Below, piece by piece: positions 15,143-23,882 of a stretch of 64,000 nt of DNA. A program made the position numbers and the translations under genes. Each line of letters opens with the position of its first letter. Positions within the stretch are counted from its first letter, which is position 1. The DNA comes from DATBSK01 sp964501785 (GTDB taxonomy: Bacteria > Actinomycetota > Acidimicrobiia > IMCC26256 > PALSA-555), in assembly GCA_964501785.1 (NCBI GenBank), contig CAZCUD010000001.1, positions 1 through 64,000 on the forward strand. The letters run 5' to 3'. The notes under the pieces were generated by a model, which searched no databases, was not told where the DNA came from, and saw only the letters and a list, made by a program, of their open reading frames with translations.

Positions 15143-15358
15143 ATGACGAAGACGAGCGACCTCCGTCAGCTCAACGACACCGAGCTGAGCAACAAGCTGC
15201 GCGAGTCGCGTGAGGAGCTCTTCAACCTGCGGTTCCAGCTCGCCACCGGTCAGCTGGAGAACTTCTCCCGGATCGACGTGCTCAAGAAGGACATCGCGCG
15301 CTGCCACACGCTGATGCGCGAGCGCGAGATCAGCCTCGCCGAAGGAGCGACCCAGTGA
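15143..15358 (+). CDS. rpmC: 50S ribosomal protein L29
   Basis: L29, 71 residues, is a small two-helix protein beside L23 at the tunnel exit. The core ELFNLRFQLATGQLEN is diagnostic. It lies two bases after rplP and overlaps rpsQ by four. Confidence 0.96.
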   Translation: MTKTSDLRQLNDTELSNKLRESREELFNLRFQLATGQLENFSRIDVLKKDIARCHTLMREREISLAEGATQ

Positions 15359-15642
15359 GTGAAGACGCCCCGACCGGGGACCAGGAGAAGCGACCGAACC
15401 CTCGCAAGGTGCGGGAGGGGCTGGTCGTCTCCGACAAGATGGACAAGACGGTGGTCGTCGCCGTCGTGGATCGCGTGCGTCACCGCCGCTACGGCAAGAC
15501 GCTCCAGAAGACGCGGCGCTTCTACGCGCACGACGAGTCCAACGACGCCCACGCCGGCGACCGCGTCCGCATCGCAGAGACCCGCCCCATGTCGCGCCAG
15601 AAGCGTTGGCGCGTCGTCGAAGTGCTCGAGAGGGCCCGCTAG
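15355..15642 (+). CDS. rpsQ: 30S ribosomal protein S17
   Basis: S17, 95 residues, is an early 16S rRNA-binding protein with an OB fold. The segments LVVSDKMDKTVVVAV and HDESNDAHAGDRV identify it. The GTG start overlaps the rpmC stop; an additional acidic N-terminal stretch (SEDAPTGDQEKR) precedes the core, as in other actinobacterial S17 proteins. Confidence 0.96.
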   Translation: MSEDAPTGDQEKRPNPRKVREGLVVSDKMDKTVVVAVVDRVRHRRYGKTLQKTRRFYAHDESNDAHAGDRVRIAETRPMSRQKRWRVVEVLERAR

Positions 15643-15644
15643 CA

Positions 15645-16013
15645 ATGATCCAGCAGGAGAGCCGCCTGAAGGTGGCCGACAACTCGGGCGCCCGCGAGGT
15701 GCTGTGCATCAAGGTGCTGGGCGGCACCCGGCGGCGCTACGCGGGCATCGGCGACGTCTTCGTCGCGACCGTGAAGGACGCGGTCCCGGGCGCGGCCGTC
15801 AAGAAGGGTGAGGTCGTGCGTTGCGTCGTCGTGCGCACGAAGAAGGAGCGCCGGCGTCCCGACGGCAGCTACATCCGCTTCGACGAGAACGCCGCGGTCC
15901 TCATCAACGAGCAGCAGCAGCCGCGTGGCACGCGCATCTTCGGCCCGGTGGGGCGGGAGCTGCGTGACCGCCGCTTCATGCGGATCGTCTCGCTCGCTCC
16001 GGAGGTGCTCTGA
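15645..16013 (+). CDS. rplN: 50S ribosomal protein L14
   Basis: L14, 122 residues, sits at the subunit interface and is the binding site of the silencing factor RsfS. It begins MIQQESRLKVADNSGAREV and ends in RFMRIVSLAPEVL, as usual. The ATG lies two bases after rpsQ. An alternative upstream start would only extend it into rpsQ. Confidence 0.97.
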   Translation: MIQQESRLKVADNSGAREVLCIKVLGGTRRRYAGIGDVFVATVKDAVPGAAVKKGEVVRCVVVRTKKERRRPDGSYIRFDENAAVLINEQQQPRGTRIFGPVGRELRDRRFMRIVSLAPEVL

Positions 16014-16014
16014 C

Positions 16015-16332
16015 ATGGCCGAGAAGCTGAAGCTCCGCAAGGGCGACCGCGTCGTCGTGCTCTCCGGCAAGGACATCGGCAAGGAGGGCGAGATCACGCG
16101 GGTGATCCCCGAGCGCCGGAAGGCGATCGTCGACGGCGTCAACGTCGCGCGGAAGCACCAGCGCGCGACGAAGGCGACGATGCAGGGCGGGATCATCGAC
16201 AAGGACATGCCTGTCGATCTGTCCAACCTCGCCTTCGTGTGCAGCTCGTGTGGCCCGACGCGGATCGGGTACCGCGTCGAGGACGACGGCACGAAGGTGC
16301 GCATCTGCAAGAAGTGCGGAAAGGACGCGTGA
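16015..16332 (+). CDS. rplX: 50S ribosomal protein L24, zinc-ribbon form
   Basis: L24, 105 residues, is an assembly initiator that binds the 5' end of 23S rRNA. The KOW motif is present (KGDRVVVLSGKDIGKEGEI), followed by HQRATKATMQGGI. Cys76, Cys79, Cys98 and Cys101 form two CxxC pairs that probably bind zinc. The frame lies one base after rplN and ends by sharing one base with rplE (TGATG). Confidence 0.96.
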   Translation: MAEKLKLRKGDRVVVLSGKDIGKEGEITRVIPERRKAIVDGVNVARKHQRATKATMQGGIIDKDMPVDLSNLAFVCSSCGPTRIGYRVEDDGTKVRICKKCGKDA

Positions 16333-16901
16333 TGGCTGCGACGCAGGCGACCGCCAGGCCGCGCCTCAAGGTGAAGTACGACGACGAGATCCGCGGCGCC
16401 CTCAAGAGCGAGCTCGGGCTCGCCAACATCATGGAGGTCCCGCGCCTCGAGAAGATCGTGCTCAACTGCGGTGTCGGGGCTGCCACCCAGCAGGCGTCGC
16501 TGCTCGACGGTGCCGTCGCGGACCTGTCGGTGATCACCGGGCAGAAGCCCCTCGTCACCAAGGCCAAGAAGTCGATCGCCGGCTTCAAGCTGCGAGAGGG
16601 CAACGCGATCGGCGCCAAGGTGACGCTGCGCGGCGATCGGATGTGGGAGTTCTACGACCGGCTCGTCAGCCTCGCCATCCCGCGCATCCGCGACTTCCGC
16701 GGGATGAGCACCACCTCGTTCGACGGGCGTGGCAACTACACGTTCGGCGTCACCGAGCAGCTGATCTTCCCCGAGATCGACTACGACAAGATCGACACGG
16801 TCCGGGGCATGGACATCACGATCGTGACCACAGCACGGAACGACGACGAGGGTCGCGCGTTGCTGCGCGCCCTCGGCTTCCCGTTCCGTCGAGACAACTG
16901 A
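16332..16901 (+). CDS. rplE: 50S ribosomal protein L5
   Basis: L5, 189 residues, binds 5S rRNA and forms the central protuberance. The segments MEVPRLEKIVLNCGVG, ITGQKPLVTKAKKSIA and the DRLVSLAIPRIRDFRG loop are diagnostic. The ATG overlaps the rplX stop by one base. Confidence 0.97.
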   Translation: MAATQATARPRLKVKYDDEIRGALKSELGLANIMEVPRLEKIVLNCGVGAATQQASLLDGAVADLSVITGQKPLVTKAKKSIAGFKLREGNAIGAKVTLRGDRMWEFYDRLVSLAIPRIRDFRGMSTTSFDGRGNYTFGVTEQLIFPEIDYDKIDTVRGMDITIVTTARNDDEGRALLRALGFPFRRDN

Positions 16902-16917
16902 GCACCAGGAGCACGTT

Positions 16918-17103
16918 GTGGCCAAGAAGGCACTCATCCAGAAGCAACAGCGGAAGCCGAAGTTCAAGGTGCGCGCGTACACGCGCTGCCGTCGGTGCGG
17001 GCGCGCCCGCGCCGTGTACCGCCGCTTCGGCCTCTGCCGGATCTGCTTCCGCAACATGGCGCACGCCGGTGAGATCCCGGGCGTGACCAAGGCGTCGTGG
17101 TGA
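16918..17103 (+). CDS. rpsN: 30S ribosomal protein S14, zinc-binding (type Z)
   Basis: S14, 61 residues, is the short zinc-ribbon form located in the 30S head. Cys24, Cys27, Cys40 and Cys43 form the metal site (CRRCG and CRICF). The GTG start is preceded by CAGGAGC. Zinc-starved actinobacteria often swap in a cysteine-free paralogue encoded elsewhere; none is seen here. Confidence 0.97.
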   Translation: MAKKALIQKQQRKPKFKVRAYTRCRRCGRARAVYRRFGLCRICFRNMAHAGEIPGVTKASW

Positions 17104-17137
17104 CGATGACGCGCGACGAAGGGGAGGCACGCGGCCA

Positions 17138-17542
17138 GTGACGATGACGGACCCCATCGCCGACATGCTCACGCGCATCCGGAACGCCAACGTCGCGTTC
17201 CACGACGAGGTCGCCATGCCCTCGTCGAAGGTCAAGGAGGCGCTGGCTCGGATCCTCGAGAGCGAGGGCTACATCGACAGCTTCGCGGTCGAGGACGACT
17301 CGTCGCGACCGGGCAAGAAGCTGACGATCACGATGAAGTACACGCCGGATCGCCGTCGGACGATCTCTGGGCTCAAGCGCGTCTCGAAGCCCGGCCTGCG
17401 GGTGTACACGAAGCACGCCGAGGTGCCACGGGTGCTCGGCGGCATGGGCATCGCGATCCTGTCCACCAACCAGGGGCTCATGACCGACCGTGAGGCCCGC
17501 CGCCAGAAGGTCGGCGGCGAGATCCTCTGTCACGTCTGGTAG
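17138..17542 (+). CDS. rpsH: 30S ribosomal protein S8
   Basis: S8, 134 residues, binds helix 21 of 16S rRNA and in E. coli represses the spc operon. MTMTDPIADMLTRIRNAN at the N-terminus and STNQGLMTDREARRQKVGGE near the C-terminus are typical. The GTG at 17138 follows GGGGAGG by about 11 bases; the ATG six bases later would also work. Confidence 0.97.
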   Translation: MTMTDPIADMLTRIRNANVAFHDEVAMPSSKVKEALARILESEGYIDSFAVEDDSSRPGKKLTITMKYTPDRRRTISGLKRVSKPGLRVYTKHAEVPRVLGGMGIAILSTNQGLMTDREARRQKVGGEILCHVW

Positions 17543-17555
17543 GAGCGAACGGACG

Positions 17556-18095
17556 ATGTCGAGAATCGGCAAGCAACCGATCCCGGTCCCTTCGGGCGTC
17601 GAGGTGACGATCGAGGGGAACACGGTGACGGTGAAGGGTCCCAAGGGGACCCTCGAGCACACCGCGGCTCCGTCGATGACGGTGGCGCGTGACGGCGAGG
17701 ACATCGTCGTGACGCGCCCCGACGACGAGCGCGAGAACCGCGCGCTGCACGGCCTGACCCGTTCGCTGGTCGCGAACATGGTGCGGGGTGTCGCCGAGGG
17801 CTACGAGCGCGAGCTCGAGATCGTCGGCGTCGGCTACCGCGCCACCGCGCAGGGGCCGTCGAAGATCGAGCTGCAGGTCGGCTTCTCGCACCCGGTGCCG
17901 TTCGAGGCCCCCGAGGGGATCTCGTTCGAGGTGCCCCAGCCGACTCGCATCATGGTGCGCGGCTGCGACAAGCAGCTCGTCGGTCAGGTCGCCGCGAACA
18001 TCCGCAAGATCCGCAAGCCCGAGCCCTACAAGGGCAAGGGCATCCGCTACGTCGACGAGCACGTCCGCCGCAAGGCCGGCAAGTCCGCCAAGTAG
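17556..18095 (+). CDS. rplF: 50S ribosomal protein L6
   Basis: L6, 179 residues, lies near the factor-binding site of the 50S subunit. MSRIGKQPIPVPSGVEV at the start and PYKGKGIRYVDEHVRRKAGK at the end are the family signatures. The start is the ATG at 17556 with AGGAG 10-14 bases upstream. Confidence 0.97.
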   Translation: MSRIGKQPIPVPSGVEVTIEGNTVTVKGPKGTLEHTAAPSMTVARDGEDIVVTRPDDERENRALHGLTRSLVANMVRGVAEGYERELEIVGVGYRATAQGPSKIELQVGFSHPVPFEAPEGISFEVPQPTRIMVRGCDKQLVGQVAANIRKIRKPEPYKGKGIRYVDEHVRRKAGKSAK

Positions 18096-18107
18096 TTCGT
18101 TGATGCT

Positions 18108-18135
18108 GCATCTGGAACCCCTTGGGTCCAGATGC
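18108..18135 (+). promoter_or_regulatory. Hairpin between rplF and rplR
   Basis: GCATCTGGA-A-CCC and GGGTCCAGATGC pair to give a 12-bp stem with one bulged A and a three-base loop. It fills the only sizeable gap (65 bases) in the rplC-to-secY run. It ends 25 bases before rplR and has no T-tract, so an attenuator, processing site or protein-binding site is as likely as a terminator. Confidence 0.55.
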
Positions 18136-18160
18136 GCATCGAGAGAGAAGGCAAGGCACG

Positions 18161-18514
18161 ATGCGACAGAAGGAAGCGAGCAGGCAGCGGCGGCATCGCC
18201 GGGTGCGCAAGAAGGTGCGGGGCACGGCCGCGCGCCCGCGCCTGTCGGTGTTCCGCTCCAGCAAGCACATCTACGCGCAGGTCGTCGACGATGTCAGTGG
18301 CACGACCCTGGCGTCGGCGTCGACGATGGAGGCCGAAGCCCGATCGGGCGCGACGGCCAACGTCGATGCCGCGAAGGGCGTCGGGAAGCGGGTCGGAGAG
18401 CGGGCGAAGTCCGCGGGAGTCGAGTCGGTCGTGTTCGACCGAGGCGGCTTCCGCTACCACGGTCGGGTCGCGAGCGTCGCCGAGGGCGCTCGCGAGGCCG
18501 GTCTGAAGCTGTAG
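18161..18514 (+). CDS. rplR: 50S ribosomal protein L18
   Basis: L18, 117 residues, binds 5S rRNA with L5. The segments RHRRVRKKVRGTAARPRLSV, SKHIYAQVVDD and VVFDRGGFRYHGRV are diagnostic. The ATG at 18161 is chosen because it gives the standard N-terminus; the longer frame would run through the preceding hairpin. Confidence 0.96.
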   Translation: MRQKEASRQRRHRRVRKKVRGTAARPRLSVFRSSKHIYAQVVDDVSGTTLASASTMEAEARSGATANVDAAKGVGKRVGERAKSAGVESVVFDRGGFRYHGRVASVAEGAREAGLKL

Positions 18515-18540
18515 CCGCAGAAGCGAAGTAGAGAAGAGAC

Positions 18541-19089
18541 ATGGCAGACGGACAGCTCGAAGAGCGAGTGATCGCGATCAACCGGGTCGCCAAGGTCGTC
18601 AAGGGCGGTCGACGGTTCTCCTTCACCGCGCTCGTGGTCGTCGGCGACGGCCAGGGCAACGTCGGCCTCGGCTACGGCAAGGCCAAGGAGGTCCCGGCGG
18701 CCATCCAGAAGGGGATGGAGGAGGCGAAGAAGAACCTCTTCGCCGTCCCGCTCGCGGGTTCGACGATCACCCACACGAACATGGGCATCCACGACGCCGC
18801 GCGCGTGCTCCTGAAGCCCGCGGCGCCCGGTACCGGAGTCATCGCCGGCGGAGCGGCTCGGGCGATCCTCGAGGCAGCAGGCGTCCACGACGTGCTCGCG
18901 AAGTCGCTCGGCTCGTCGAACGCGATCAACGTGTCGCGAGCGACGATCGCCGGGCTGCGCACGCTGCGGCGCCCCGAGGAGGTCGCCAAGCTCCGGGGCA
19001 AGTCGCCGGAGGAGGTCTCCACCGGCGGGATGCTGCGCGCCTACAAGGAGCGCAACGCGCCCAAGCCCGAGGTCACGGAGGTCGCGTGA
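18541..19089 (+). CDS. rpsE: 30S ribosomal protein S5
   Basis: S5, 182 residues, contributes to mRNA entry and decoding accuracy. The double-stranded RNA-binding part (INRVAKVVKGGRRFSFTALV, VGLGYGKAKEVP) and the GGAARAILEAAGVHDVL region are present. GAAGAGA precedes the ATG. Confidence 0.97.
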   Translation: MADGQLEERVIAINRVAKVVKGGRRFSFTALVVVGDGQGNVGLGYGKAKEVPAAIQKGMEEAKKNLFAVPLAGSTITHTNMGIHDAARVLLKPAAPGTGVIAGGAARAILEAAGVHDVLAKSLGSSNAINVSRATIAGLRTLRRPEEVAKLRGKSPEEVSTGGMLRAYKERNAPKPEVTEVA

Positions 19090-19274
19090 CGATGGCGACG
19101 CTGCGCGTCACCCAGGTCAAGTCGCTCATCGGTGCCCAGCCGAAGCAGCGCGGCACGATCCGCGCGCTCGGGCTGCGCCGCATCAACCACACCGTCGAGC
19201 TGCCCGACCGTCCCGAGATCCGCGGGATGGTCGCGCGTGTCCCCCACCTCGTACGGGTCGAAGAGGTGTCCTGA
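19086..19274 (+). CDS. rpmD: 50S ribosomal protein L30
   Basis: L30, 62 residues, is a small 50S protein. LRVTQVKSLIGAQPKQRGTI and LGLRRINHTVELPD are diagnostic. The GTG start overlaps the rpsE stop; the ATG six bases later is an alternative. Confidence 0.95.
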   Translation: MTMATLRVTQVKSLIGAQPKQRGTIRALGLRRINHTVELPDRPEIRGMVARVPHLVRVEEVS

Positions 19275-19275
19275 G

Positions 19276-19770
19276 ATGAAGATCCACGATCTGAAGCCGG
19301 CTCCCGGTTCCCGTCGAGACCCGCGCCGGGTCGGGCGCGGCATCGCGGGCAAGGGCGGCAAGACCGCCGGTCGGGGCACGAAGGGCCAAGGAGCGCGCGG
19401 TCAGGTGCCGGCGCGCTTCGAGGGCGGCCAGACGCCGATCTCGCGTCGGACGCCCAAGGCGAAGGGGTTCCGCAACCCGTTCCGCGTCGAGTACGCGGTC
19501 GTCAACCTCGACACGCTGGAGGGCTTCGACACCGGCTCGACGGTCGGGCCCGACGAGCTGCGAGCGCGCGGCCTGGTCGCGAAGCGCGGGCTCGTGAAGG
19601 TCCTCGGACGAGGCGAGCTCACGAAGTCGCTCACGGTGAAGGCACACGGCTTCTCCGACGCAGCGAAGCGCGCGATCGAGGGTGCGGGCGGTTCGACCGA
19701 AGTGCTGGCGCCACCGTGGGGCGATCGACGGCCGCCCGCCAGGGGCAACAACGCCCTGACCAATCGGTAG
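19276..19770 (+). CDS. rplO: 50S ribosomal protein L15
   Basis: L15, 164 residues, is a late-assembling 50S protein with a long basic N-terminal extension that reaches into the rRNA. MKIHDLKPAPGSRRD and the Gly/Lys-rich RVGRGIAGKGGKTAGRGTKG are typical. It starts one base after rpmD. Its last dozen residues (DRRPPARGNNALTNR) run past the usual end. Confidence 0.96.
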   Translation: MKIHDLKPAPGSRRDPRRVGRGIAGKGGKTAGRGTKGQGARGQVPARFEGGQTPISRRTPKAKGFRNPFRVEYAVVNLDTLEGFDTGSTVGPDELRARGLVAKRGLVKVLGRGELTKSLTVKAHGFSDAAKRAIEGAGGSTEVLAPPWGDRRPPARGNNALTNR

Positions 19771-19781
19771 GCTGACCGACC

Positions 19782-21095
19782 ATGCTCTCTCGGCTCCGGA
19801 ACATGTTCCGGGTCCCCGACCTGCGGAACAAGATCCTGTTCACGCTCGCGCTCGTCGGGGTCTACCGGCTCGGTGCTCACCTGCCGGTGCCGTACGTCGA
19901 CTTCTCGGCGATCGAGACGCTCCAGGACAACGCCAACAACAGCGGCGTGGTCGGCTTCCTCGACCTCTTCTCCGGAGGCGCGATCACCAACGTCGCGATC
20001 TTCTTCCTCGGGATCATGCCGTACATCACGGCATCGATCATCATGCAGCTGCTCGGCGTCGTGATCCCGAAGCTCGAGCAGTGGCAGCAAGAGGGCCAGG
20101 TCGGGCAGAAGAAGATCACCCAGTGGACGCGCTACCTGACGGTCGCGCTGGCGCTCGTGCAGTCGACCGGGTTCGTGTTCGCGCTGCACCAGGGCTCGGG
20201 CGGCCTCATCGGCTTCGGCGCCAGCCTCCCCGAGGGCATCGACTTCATCCCGGGCTTCAACTTCTGGCGGGCCGGCCTCATCGTGCTCGTCTGGACGGCC
20301 GGCACCGCGATGGTGATGTGGCTCGGTGAGCTCATCACCCAGCGCGGCATCGGCAACGGGATGTCGATCCTGATCTTCGCCTCGGTGATCTCGACGCTGC
20401 CCGGGCAGGGTGCGACGGTCTACACCGAGGGCTCGAAGTTCCAGTTCTTCGTGATCATCGCGATCGGCATCGCGATGATCGTCGGGATCGTCTTCGTCGA
20501 GTCGGGTCAGCGTCGGATCCCCGTGCAGTTCGCCAAACGCGTCGTCGGCAGACGGATGTACGGCGGTCAGAGCACCTACATCCCGTTGAAGGTCAACCAG
20601 TCGGGTGTGATCCCGGTGATCTTCGCGAGCTCGATCTTGTCGTTCCCTGCGCTCATCGCGTCCGCGCTCGGGAACAACCTCCAGGGCGTCCAGGAGTGGA
20701 TCAACGACAACCTGGTCAACAACCAGGGCTGGTTCTACATCGGCTTCTACACGATCCTGATCATCTTCTTCGCGTACTTCTACACCGCCATCGCGTTCAA
20801 CCCGCAGCAGCAGGCTGACATCATCCGCAAGCAGGGCGGCTTCATCCCCGGCATCCGGCCCGGCCCGCCGACCGAGAAGTACCTGGCGAAGGTCCTCAAC
20901 CGCATCACGCTGCCGGGCGCGCTGTTCCTCGCAGTGATCGCCCTCGCACCGCTGCTCGTCTTCGCGATCTGGGACATCAGCCAGTTCCCGTTCGGTGGCA
21001 CTGCGCTGCTGATCACGGTCGGTGTCGCGCTCGAGACGATGAAGCAGATCGACAGCCAGCTGATGATGCGCAACTACGAGGGCTTCCTCACCTGA
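19782..21095 (+). CDS. secY: Protein translocase subunit SecY
   Basis: SecY, 437 residues, is the channel-forming membrane protein of the Sec translocon. Ten hydrophobic segments are spaced as in the family. LDLFSGGAI follows the first membrane helix (plug region), and TQRGIGNGMSILIF, VIPVIFASSIL and FNPQQQADIIRKQGGFIPGI are conserved landmarks. It lies 11 bases after rplO, the normal spc-operon position, and would export the signal-peptide proteins encoded nearby. Confidence 0.98.
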   Translation: MLSRLRNMFRVPDLRNKILFTLALVGVYRLGAHLPVPYVDFSAIETLQDNANNSGVVGFLDLFSGGAITNVAIFFLGIMPYITASIIMQLLGVVIPKLEQWQQEGQVGQKKITQWTRYLTVALALVQSTGFVFALHQGSGGLIGFGASLPEGIDFIPGFNFWRAGLIVLVWTAGTAMVMWLGELITQRGIGNGMSILIFASVISTLPGQGATVYTEGSKFQFFVIIAIGIAMIVGIVFVESGQRRIPVQFAKRVVGRRMYGGQSTYIPLKVNQSGVIPVIFASSILSFPALIASALGNNLQGVQEWINDNLVNNQGWFYIGFYTILIIFFAYFYTAIAFNPQQQADIIRKQGGFIPGIRPGPPTEKYLAKVLNRITLPGALFLAVIALAPLLVFAIWDISQFPFGGTALLITVGVALETMKQIDSQLMMRNYEGFLT

Positions 21096-21129
21096 GGGTG
21101 TTGATGGGCCGCGTGCGACGGAGCCGGCC

Positions 21130-21816
21130 ATGACTGCACGCGGACCGCGCCTCGTGCTGCTCGGCAAGCAGGGCGCGGGCAAGGGCACGCAGGCGACGCG
21201 CCTTGCGGAGCACTACGACGTCGTCCACCTGTCGACGGGCGACCTCTTCCGACAGGCCGCGGCCTCGAACAGCGACTGGGGTGTCGCGGCCAAGGAGTTC
21301 ATGGACCGAGGCGAGCTCGTGCCCGACGAGACCGTCGTCGGGCTCGTCGAGGAGCAGCTCGCGGTCGACTATCGCATCCGCCGCGGGTTCGTGCTCGACG
21401 GCTTCCCGCGCACGCGCCGCCAGGCCGAGGAGCTGCACCGCATCCTCGGGGATCACCCGCTCGATCTCGCCATCGACCTCGACGTCCCCACCGAGATCGT
21501 CCTCAAGCGCATCGCCGGTCGGCGCGTGTGCAACGAGTGCGGCACCGTGTACCACGTCGACCAGCCGCCGGCGGTGGCGACGGGCGCGACCTGGAAGTGC
21601 GACGTGTGCGGCGGCGAGGTCGTCCAGCGCGACGACGACACCGAGGAGGCCGTGATGCGACGCCTCGAGCTGTACGAGATCGAGACGCTTCCCGTCATCC
21701 AGTTCTATCGGCGCACGCACGCGCTCGCGCTCGTCGACGGCAGCGGGGAGAGCGACGACGTCTTCAAGAAGCTCGTCGAGATGGTCGAAGCGCGCGTCGA
21801 CCGGGATGCGCAGTGA
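21130..21816 (+). CDS. adk: Adenylate kinase, zinc-LID form
   Basis: Adenylate kinase, 228 residues, interconverts ATP plus AMP with two ADP. The P-loop is GKQGAGKGT (12-20), the AMP-binding region is LSTGDLFR, and DGFPRTRRQAEEL is conserved. The LID domain is the long type with Cys134, Cys137, Cys157 and Cys160 positioned to bind zinc. The stop overlaps the map start. Confidence 0.97.
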   Translation: MTARGPRLVLLGKQGAGKGTQATRLAEHYDVVHLSTGDLFRQAAASNSDWGVAAKEFMDRGELVPDETVVGLVEEQLAVDYRIRRGFVLDGFPRTRRQAEELHRILGDHPLDLAIDLDVPTEIVLKRIAGRRVCNECGTVYHVDQPPAVATGATWKCDVCGGEVVQRDDDTEEAVMRRLELYEIETLPVIQFYRRTHALALVDGSGESDDVFKKLVEMVEARVDRDAQ

Positions 21817-22583
21817 TCACTCGCAAGACACCTGAGCAGATCGCGCTCATGCGCAAGGCCGGCTCGGTGGTCGCGGAGATGCACGAGTGCTGCACGCGTG
21901 CCGCGAAGCCCGGCGCGACGACCCTCGACGTCGACGTCGCTGCCCGTGAGGTGCTGGAGCGCCGTGGCGCGCGATCCAACTTCCTCAACTACGGCGGTGG
22001 TGGAGGGGTGCCGGCGTTCCCGGCGGTCGTGTGCACGTCGCCCAACGAGGTGATCGTCCACGGCATCCCGAGCGAGAACGTGGTGCTCGAGGAGGGCGAC
22101 ATCCTCTCCATCGACTGCGGGGCGATCATCGAGGGCTGGCACGCTGACGCCGCGATCACGGTGCCGATCGGCGAGATCGACGACGAGTCGAAGCGCCTGC
22201 TGGAGGTGACCCGAGCGAGCCTCGAGGATGCCATCGAGGAGATCGTGCCGGGCAACCGTCTCGGCGACATCGGCGCCGCCGTCGAGGCGCGCGCCGTGTC
22301 GGCCGGGTTCTCGATCGTCCGCGAGTACGTCGGCCACGGCATCGGCACCGCGATGCACGAGGAGCCCCAGGTCCCCAACTACGGCCCGGCCGGGCGGGGG
22401 ATGAAGGTCAAGGAAGGGCACGTCCTCGCCATCGAGCCGATGGTCAACGTCGGTAGCCGAGAGACCCTCGTGCTCGACGACGGCTGGACGGTCGTCACCA
22501 AGGACGGCAAGCGCTCGGCCCATTTCGAGCACACGATCGCCTGCACCGAGCACGGTCCCGAGGTCCTCACCCTCCCCTGGTAG
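21813..22583 (+). CDS. map: Methionine aminopeptidase, type I
   Basis: MetAP, 256 residues, removes the initiator Met from new proteins. The five metal ligands are Asp101, Asp112, His175, Glu208 and Glu239, in the SIDCGAIIEGWHADAAI, GHGIGTAMHEEP and AIEPMVNVG contexts. The GTG at 21813 overlaps the adk stop (GTGA). In most actinobacteria infA comes next; here a 7-kb accessory block intervenes. Confidence 0.97.
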   Translation: MITRKTPEQIALMRKAGSVVAEMHECCTRAAKPGATTLDVDVAAREVLERRGARSNFLNYGGGGGVPAFPAVVCTSPNEVIVHGIPSENVVLEEGDILSIDCGAIIEGWHADAAITVPIGEIDDESKRLLEVTRASLEDAIEEIVPGNRLGDIGAAVEARAVSAGFSIVREYVGHGIGTAMHEEPQVPNYGPAGRGMKVKEGHVLAIEPMVNVGSRETLVLDDGWTVVTKDGKRSAHFEHTIACTEHGPEVLTLPW

Positions 22584-22653
22584 CCCGGGCAGCGTGCCCT
22601 CGACAAGGCTAGAAATCGGTCGAGGCCGACCCGGCGGGGAAGCGGAGGGCATC

Positions 22654-23727
22654 GTGGGGCGAGCGGAGCTGGGCGTCGCCGACGCGCAATTCGTCCTCGA
22701 TGCGGTGCGCAAGACCTCGAACGTCGCGACGTTGGACGAGTTCCGAGTGGCGACGCTCGCAGCGGTGCGTGGTCTCGTGCCCTGCGACGGCGCCGGGTAC
22801 AACGAGGTCGACCCGCGGGTGGGATCGATCGTGTACGTCACCGATCCGGTCGACTACGTGGTCGACGACTTCGCGGATCGGTGGGCTCGCGTAGCGCACG
22901 AACACCCACTGCTCCGTCACATCACCGAGACGGGTGACGGTTCGTCTCGTCGGATGAGCGAGTTCCTCACCCAAGACGAGTTCCACGCGCTGGCGCTCTA
23001 CCAGGATCTGTACCGGCTGATCGACGTCGAGTACCAGGTCTCGTTCACGCTGCCCGCGCCGGATCCGCTCGTGATCGCGATCGCGGTGACGAGCGCCGAT
23101 CGCGATTTCTCCGACCAGGACTGCGCCAGGCTCGACGCGCTCCGGCCGCATCTGATCCAGGCGTATCGACGCGCGCAGATGCTGGAGAAGCTCCGGGGTG
23201 ATCTCGAGGCCGTGTCCGAGGTGCTGCGGGGACCGGATCGCGGCTTCGCGTTGGCCGACCCGACGGGCGCGCTTCGAGTGCGCGATGAGCGCTCGGCCGC
23301 GATGTTCGATCGGTTCGTCGCGCACGAGCGAGGAGCGTTCGACGCGTGGCTCGAGGATCAACGCACGCGCCTGCGGACCGGACCAGCGGTGCCGTCGCCG
23401 TTCGAACCGCTCGTCCTCGACGATGGCGACCGCCGGCTGGTGGTGCGCTACGTCGCCGGTCGGCTGGGCACCGACGTGCTCGTGCTGCACGAGCGTGACC
23501 GCGAGGACGGCACCCGGCCGCTGGAGGCGCTGGGATTGACGCAGCGCGAGGCGGAGGTGCTCCTTCGGGTCACTCGAGGCGAATCGAACGACACGATCGC
23601 GTCCGAGCTGGGTGCGCGACCGGGCACGGTTCGCAAGCACCTGGAGCACATCTATCGCAAGCTCGGCGTGCGCAACCGGACCGAGGCTGCCGCGGCGGCC
23701 TTCGAGGCGCTGGCGCTGGCCGACTGA
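22654..23727 (+). CDS. LuxR-family transcriptional regulator
   Basis: A 357-residue regulator. The C-terminal 60 residues are a classic LuxR/GerE helix-turn-helix (LTQREAEVLLRVTRGESNDT, then RPGTVRKHLEHIYRKLGVRN). The N-terminal about 180 residues resemble a GAF-like sensory domain (LVPCDGAGYNEVDP), with no phosphoacceptor receiver motif seen. The GTG at 22654 is chosen for its GGAGGGC site; a GTG at 22594 lacks one. It sits directly before the two glycine-rich secreted proteins and could control them, which is inference from position only. Target and ligand are unknown. Confidence 0.8.
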   Translation: MGRAELGVADAQFVLDAVRKTSNVATLDEFRVATLAAVRGLVPCDGAGYNEVDPRVGSIVYVTDPVDYVVDDFADRWARVAHEHPLLRHITETGDGSSRRMSEFLTQDEFHALALYQDLYRLIDVEYQVSFTLPAPDPLVIAIAVTSADRDFSDQDCARLDALRPHLIQAYRRAQMLEKLRGDLEAVSEVLRGPDRGFALADPTGALRVRDERSAAMFDRFVAHERGAFDAWLEDQRTRLRTGPAVPSPFEPLVLDDGDRRLVVRYVAGRLGTDVLVLHERDREDGTRPLEALGLTQREAEVLLRVTRGESNDTIASELGARPGTVRKHLEHIYRKLGVRNRTEAAAAAFEALALAD

Positions 23728-23882
23728 CCGATCGGGCGGGTCGACGCGCACGGGCTGAGCTCTCGCGAACGCCGAGGCCGGAGATCGTCCGACCGGGCCG
23801 TCGATCCGCTCCTCGCCGTGCTCGATGAGCTTCTGCTAAGAAGCACGCGAACAGCCAGCCCGGAGTCGGCGGAGGGCCCCAG

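Noticed and set aside
19401..21188. A 595-codon minus-strand frame across rplO and secY
   Set aside because: Antisense to two certain genes, highly charged low-complexity product, no motifs.
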